From NCBI RefSeq assembly GCF_033439725.1, contig NW_026944387.1, positions 4,278,001 through 4,342,000 of the forward strand: a stretch of DNA of 64,000 nucleotides. Reading direction: 5' to 3'. Numbering within the stretch: the stretch's first letter is position 1; the number at the start of each line of letters is the position of its first letter. This document shows positions 60,850-64,000 of the stretch, one piece after another. The notes below the pieces were generated by a model that was given only the letters and a program-made list of their open reading frames with translations, did no database searches and was not told the origin of the DNA. The translations under genes and the position numbers were made by a program. Source of the stretch: Neurospora tetraspora. Lineage: Eukaryota; Ascomycota; Sordariomycetes; Sordariales; Sordariaceae.

Positions 60850-63012
60850 ATGCGTTTGCCCTTCGGATTGACAGGGCTCACCAGATCACTCAGTCTGGTG
60901 GCCCTTGTTGCCTCAACCCACGCAGTATACATCCCCCACAATTCTCTCCACTCGTACTCTTTGGCCCAAAGGGACGTCACCACAGAAGTCACCACAGAAA
61001 TCATCACAGCGTCCACAGCAGTCACGTCGACGGCGAGCCTCGTAGCGGACGCCAGCACTACGAATACCGCTCCCAGCATCCGCCTTACCTTGACCCGCTA
61101 CAGCACCTCCACCAGGACGGTAGTCGAGACGGTCACGTCGGCAGCTACGTCGGCGACGAATAGCGTGGAGGACAATAATGTTTCTGCCTCCACCGATTTG
61201 GCTTTTACCTCTACTGCCGTCGTTACCGACGTCGTTACCTTCACTCCTGCGGTCGTTTCCACCCCTACTGACGTGGTATCCTCCTCCACCGATGTGGCTT
61301 TTACCTCTACTGCCGTCGTTACCGACGTCGTTATCGTCACCCCTGAGGTCGTTTCCACCCCTACTGGCGTGGTTTCCTCTTCCACCGACGCCGTTTCTGC
61401 TTCTAGCGGTGTCTTTTCCTCGTCTAGCGGTGTTGTTTCTTCCCATACCGATGGGGTTTCCACCTCCATCGAAGTAGACACACTTACCGTCTTCCCCGAG
61501 GTCTCTTCTACCTCTATCTCTACCTCTACCCGTAGGACCACGATCACCAGCACGGTTACAGCCACACCCAGCGTAGCGGACCGCAATACTTCCCTTTCTA
61601 CCGCCAACGCTATTGATAGTACCCTCCTTGTCATTGTGCCGTTCGACGATACCTTGCACACGGCGTTCGTCACGTCGAGGAGAGGTAAGAGGAATGTAGC
61701 GGTCTCCAGTGTTTCCTCCTCCACCGCTACCGATGCCTCTACCTCTACTTTAACCGCTGTCGCTCCCGTCTCGACTGATACCGGTCGCCTGGTCTCTTTG
61801 GCCCAAAGGGATATGACCACAGAAGTTACTACAGAAGTCACCACAGAAATGACCACAGAAGTCACCACAGCGTTCACAGCGCCCACAGCAGACACGTCGA
61901 CGACAAGCGCTACCGATGCCTCTACCTCTACTTTATCCCCTCTCAGTACGACCACTACGACTATTACCTCTACTTTACATGTAACCGGTGTCGCTCCGGC
62001 CGCTTTCACCCCTACCAACCCCAAGATCGTGACAGCTCCCATGGTCAGCCACCCGACGGCTCCCGCGCCCACCGATGCCTCTACCTCTACTTTATCCCCT
62101 CTCAGTACGATCAGTAGCACTACGAGTATCACGAGTACCATAACTTTCCATGTCACCCCTAGCAGTGATAGCACCACGACTATCACTACGAGTATCACGA
62201 GAACCTATACTTTCACCCCTACGGTCACCGTGACGGCTCCCGCGGTCATCGTGACGGAGTCGACGCTGGATGAGGCGAAGGAGGGTTGCCTTGTGTGCCA
62301 GGACATTTTTGATGACAATGGTGAGGTGCCGCCTGAGACGTTGCCCAACAATAGTCGTCGTGTGAAGAGAAGAAGCTTGGACTCTTTGGAGGAAGATGGC
62401 AAGGTTCCGGTGGGGGGGAAGTTGATTCCTTCGGTGGATGGTGATGTCGAGGGCGAGTCTGATGCCAACGCTACCGTCGATGTCACTGTCGATGGACAGG
62501 ATGGTGATGCTACCTCCGTCGTCACCCACCAACTCGTCCCCCCTGATTTGTTCAACATCACCCTCACCAACCACACCAACGGTGCCACCCACACCACCCG
62601 GACCGGCTTCAAGCCCATCCGCCTCTGCCCCGTCAACAACATCACCCTCCCTAGGGGCACCCGCCAACTCGTCCCCCCTGAGTGGCCCGAGTTGAACATA
62701 ACCAACACCTCGCCCTTCCTCACCTCCAACACCACCCTCACCCAGCCATACCAACCACACTACCCTGACCAGCTTCAAATACAAGCCTATCCGCCTTTCC
62801 CCCATCAACTCGCCCTTTCTACCCTCCAACATCACCCTCACCAACTATACCAACCACACCACCCGGACCGTCCTCAAGTTCAATCCCCACCGCCTCCCCC
62901 CATCAACAACATCACCCTCCCAGTCCCCAATGGCACCCTCCCCACGGCAACTGACCAACCCGAGCCCCTGCCGCAGAACAACACCGAATCCACCCTCCCT
63001 CTCAACTTTTGA
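60850..63012 (+). CDS. Secreted Ser/Thr-rich repeat protein
   Basis: Single exon, 720 aa. The start follows CCAAG and opens a signal peptide (about residues 1-25, LSLVALVASTHA). Residues 35-450 are mostly Ser, Thr and Val and likely to be O-glycosylated. Several internal duplications are visible: a unit of about 34 residues containing AFTSTAVVTDVV occurs twice; LAQRD followed by TTEVTTE occurs at about residues 38 and 316; DASTSTLSPLST occurs twice. A basic stretch (RRVKRRS) then leads into a Pro/Asn-rich end with many NxT/S sites and QLVPP repeats. No GPI signal. A cell-surface or wall role is likely. It shares style but no clear sequence with the larger protein at 17.7-24.2 kb. Confidence 0.85.
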   Translation: MRLPFGLTGLTRSLSLVALVASTHAVYIPHNSLHSYSLAQRDVTTEVTTEIITASTAVTSTASLVADASTTNTAPSIRLTLTRYSTSTRTVVETVTSAATSATNSVEDNNVSASTDLAFTSTAVVTDVVTFTPAVVSTPTDVVSSSTDVAFTSTAVVTDVVIVTPEVVSTPTGVVSSSTDAVSASSGVFSSSSGVVSSHTDGVSTSIEVDTLTVFPEVSSTSISTSTRRTTITSTVTATPSVADRNTSLSTANAIDSTLLVIVPFDDTLHTAFVTSRRGKRNVAVSSVSSSTATDASTSTLTAVAPVSTDTGRLVSLAQRDMTTEVTTEVTTEMTTEVTTAFTAPTADTSTTSATDASTSTLSPLSTTTTTITSTLHVTGVAPAAFTPTNPKIVTAPMVSHPTAPAPTDASTSTLSPLSTISSTTSITSTITFHVTPSSDSTTTITTSITRTYTFTPTVTVTAPAVIVTESTLDEAKEGCLVCQDIFDDNGEVPPETLPNNSRRVKRRSLDSLEEDGKVPVGGKLIPSVDGDVEGESDANATVDVTVDGQDGDATSVVTHQLVPPDLFNITLTNHTNGATHTTRTGFKPIRLCPVNNITLPRGTRQLVPPEWPELNITNTSPFLTSNTTLTQPYQPHYPDQLQIQAYPPFPHQLALSTLQHHPHQLYQPHHPDRPQVQSPPPPPINNITLPVPNGTLPTATDQPEPLPQNNTESTLPLNF

Positions 63013-63071
63013 TCGGGCAGTGAGGAGGTAGTGATGGGAAAGAAGGAAGGGAAGGAGGGAAGGAGGAAAAA

Positions 63072-63088
63072 GGGGGGGGGGGGGGGGG
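63072..63088 (+). repeat. 17-guanine tract in a 3' untranslated region
   Basis: Uninterrupted run of 17 G, 60 bp after the stop of the Ser/Thr-rich gene, preceded by a purine-rich stretch. It could form a G-quadruplex in the mRNA. Confidence 0.85.
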
Positions 63089-63169
63089 AGTTGTTTCTTT
63101 TGTCGTCGGTCTGTCCATGTCTGTTTCAAATCATTTCAAGATTGGTTTCGTGAAGCTCGTTGTCGATAG

Positions 63170-63203
63170 GTACCTCTAGGGACGAGAGTATCCCTAGAGG
63201 TAC
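63170..63203. repeat. Hairpin with 13-bp perfect stem
   Basis: GTACCTCTAGGGA at 63170-63182 is followed by an 8-base loop and its exact complement at 63191-63203. A separate 14-bp perfect palindrome, TACCTAGCTAGGTA, lies at 63224-63237. They lie about 160-225 bp past the stop of the Ser/Thr-rich gene. A 3'-end or structural role is possible. Confidence 0.8.
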
Positions 63204-63884
63204 AGATTGCCTCATAGGTACCTTACCTAGCTAGGTAGGGAAAAGAACAAATCTTGATAGCGAAACTTCGTCTCCATGTTTACCCGTCGTCCTACTTCAA
63301 GCGACCGTGTGAGTCTCTGTCAACCGTGACCCAAGAATGGGAGTTCGTGCGTTCGTCGGTACAACCGGGACATCTTGTGGGGCAACCGAGGAATGGAAGG
63401 AAGGTCATGACTTCTGTCCTCAAGATTGTCATTGATCGTGACTCACAGCTGATTGTCTGTCCCTTTCCGCTCCTGCCTCGATGTCACGAACCGTTCCTGC
63501 CACCTTCAAAGCCGAAACCGCAAGTAGAAACGACGAGGGAACCACCTTCCAAGGTACACAGTAGGACATGTGATCATTCTTACCATGGAACATCATCAAG
63601 GCAAGTAGAAGTAGTGTAGGCAGCAAGAATCCAAGATCAAGTTCACAAACTATCCAGACATCCAGACACAGAGAACACGATATATCCATCACACCAGTAG
63701 AGACGACAGTAAAAGGAAATAAGCGACAAAATAAGCAACCCCAACGCCTTTAACCGCCAATACGATACACCCAACTCCAAACAAACAGGAACCAATTAAC
63801 CCCAAACAAAAGAGAACTCGATACAACATCATATCCGTGATACATCCATCCAACATCCATCCAACATTCTACTCAACACCCTAC

Positions 63885-64000
63885 TCAACCAGTCCACTCA
63901 ACATCACTCGACCGATCCTTCTCCTCAGAATGCCAATCGCTTAACTCACTATCCTCCTCCTCCTCCTCCTCCTCCTCCTCTTCATCTATCTGCGCCACTC
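63885..64000 (-). CDS. Possible C-terminus of an acidic protein, partial
   Basis: The minus strand is open from the window edge to a TGA at 63885-63887. It encodes an acidic end with a run of eight Glu from a GAG/TCC microsatellite (about 63,953-63,976), then DSELSDWHSEEKDRSSDVEWTG. The amino acids look like a genuine acidic tail, but the fragment is only 38 codons, so this is tentative. The start lies outside the window. Confidence 0.4.
   Translation of the reverse strand, partial: VAQIDEEEEEEEEEEDSELSDWHSEEKDRSSDVEWTG

Larger units (their letters stand above)
63013..63884. other. Right-edge intergenic region
   Basis: About 870 bp. It holds a 17-G tract and a cluster of dyads (both listed) just after the Ser/Thr-rich gene. 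No gene supported. Confidence 0.5.

Overview
The window looks like nuclear DNA of a filamentous ascomycete, most likely a Sordariomycete (Neurospora/Podospora-like). Protein genes carry short introns (about 50-160 nt, one of 293 nt) with GTAAG/GTGAG donors, CTAAC or CTGAC branch sites and AG acceptors. Gene families are typical of such fungi: GH7 cellulase, fungal P450, MFS, Zn2Cys6 regulator, RRT8-type protein, GFA-type protein, serine/threonine-rich surface proteins. Three blocks (12.6-16.6, 27.7-45.0 and 49.7-55.2 kb) are extremely AT-rich, with CpA/TpG largely turned into TpA while CpG survives. That is the signature of repeat-induced point mutation (RIP), and all three blocks are dead transposons.

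Layout. 1-1.1 kb: no gene, but a long foldback at about 485-588. 1.1-2.6 kb (-): secreted GH7 glucanase. 4.6-6.6 kb (+): six-exon MFS transporter. 7.2-9.2 kb (+): P450. 9.4-11.3 kb (-): arginine/proline/serine-rich protein of unknown function. 11.7-17.0 kb (-): a host gene split by a 3,984-bp hAT transposon with an exact 8-bp target duplication; the transposon itself holds a younger, non-mutated solo LTR. 17.7-24.2 kb (-): a 2,130-residue secreted repeat protein. 25.9-26.9 kb (-): RRT8-like membrane protein. 27.66-45.04 kb: a three-level nest of LTR retrotransposons (Copia A holds LTR element B, which holds Gypsy C). 45.6-48.3 kb (+): Zn2Cys6 transcription factor. 48.8-49.3 kb (+): GFA-family protein. 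49.67-55.23 kb (+): a complete RIP-mutated Copia element (D). 55.5-56.7 kb (+): D-2-hydroxyacid dehydrogenase. 57.6-59.2 kb (+): dual-specificity phosphatase with a large disordered insert. 60.85-63.0 kb (+): secreted Ser/Thr-rich protein. 63.9-64 kb (-): possible end of an acidic protein running off the window.

The genes do not form one obvious pathway. The MFS transporter and the P450 are neighbours on the same strand and could act together, but no backbone biosynthetic enzyme is present. The clearest biology is the history of mobile DNA: a gene interrupted by a hAT element with no other visible damage, RIP that fades across the outer LTRs, and a retrotransposon solo LTR that arrived after RIP. 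I did not find a convincing new multi-gene system. The strongest unexplained items are the interrupted gene, element B (no recognised proteins), the unmutated 181-bp island inside the hAT, the foldback at the left edge and the open frame beyond the phosphatase stop.
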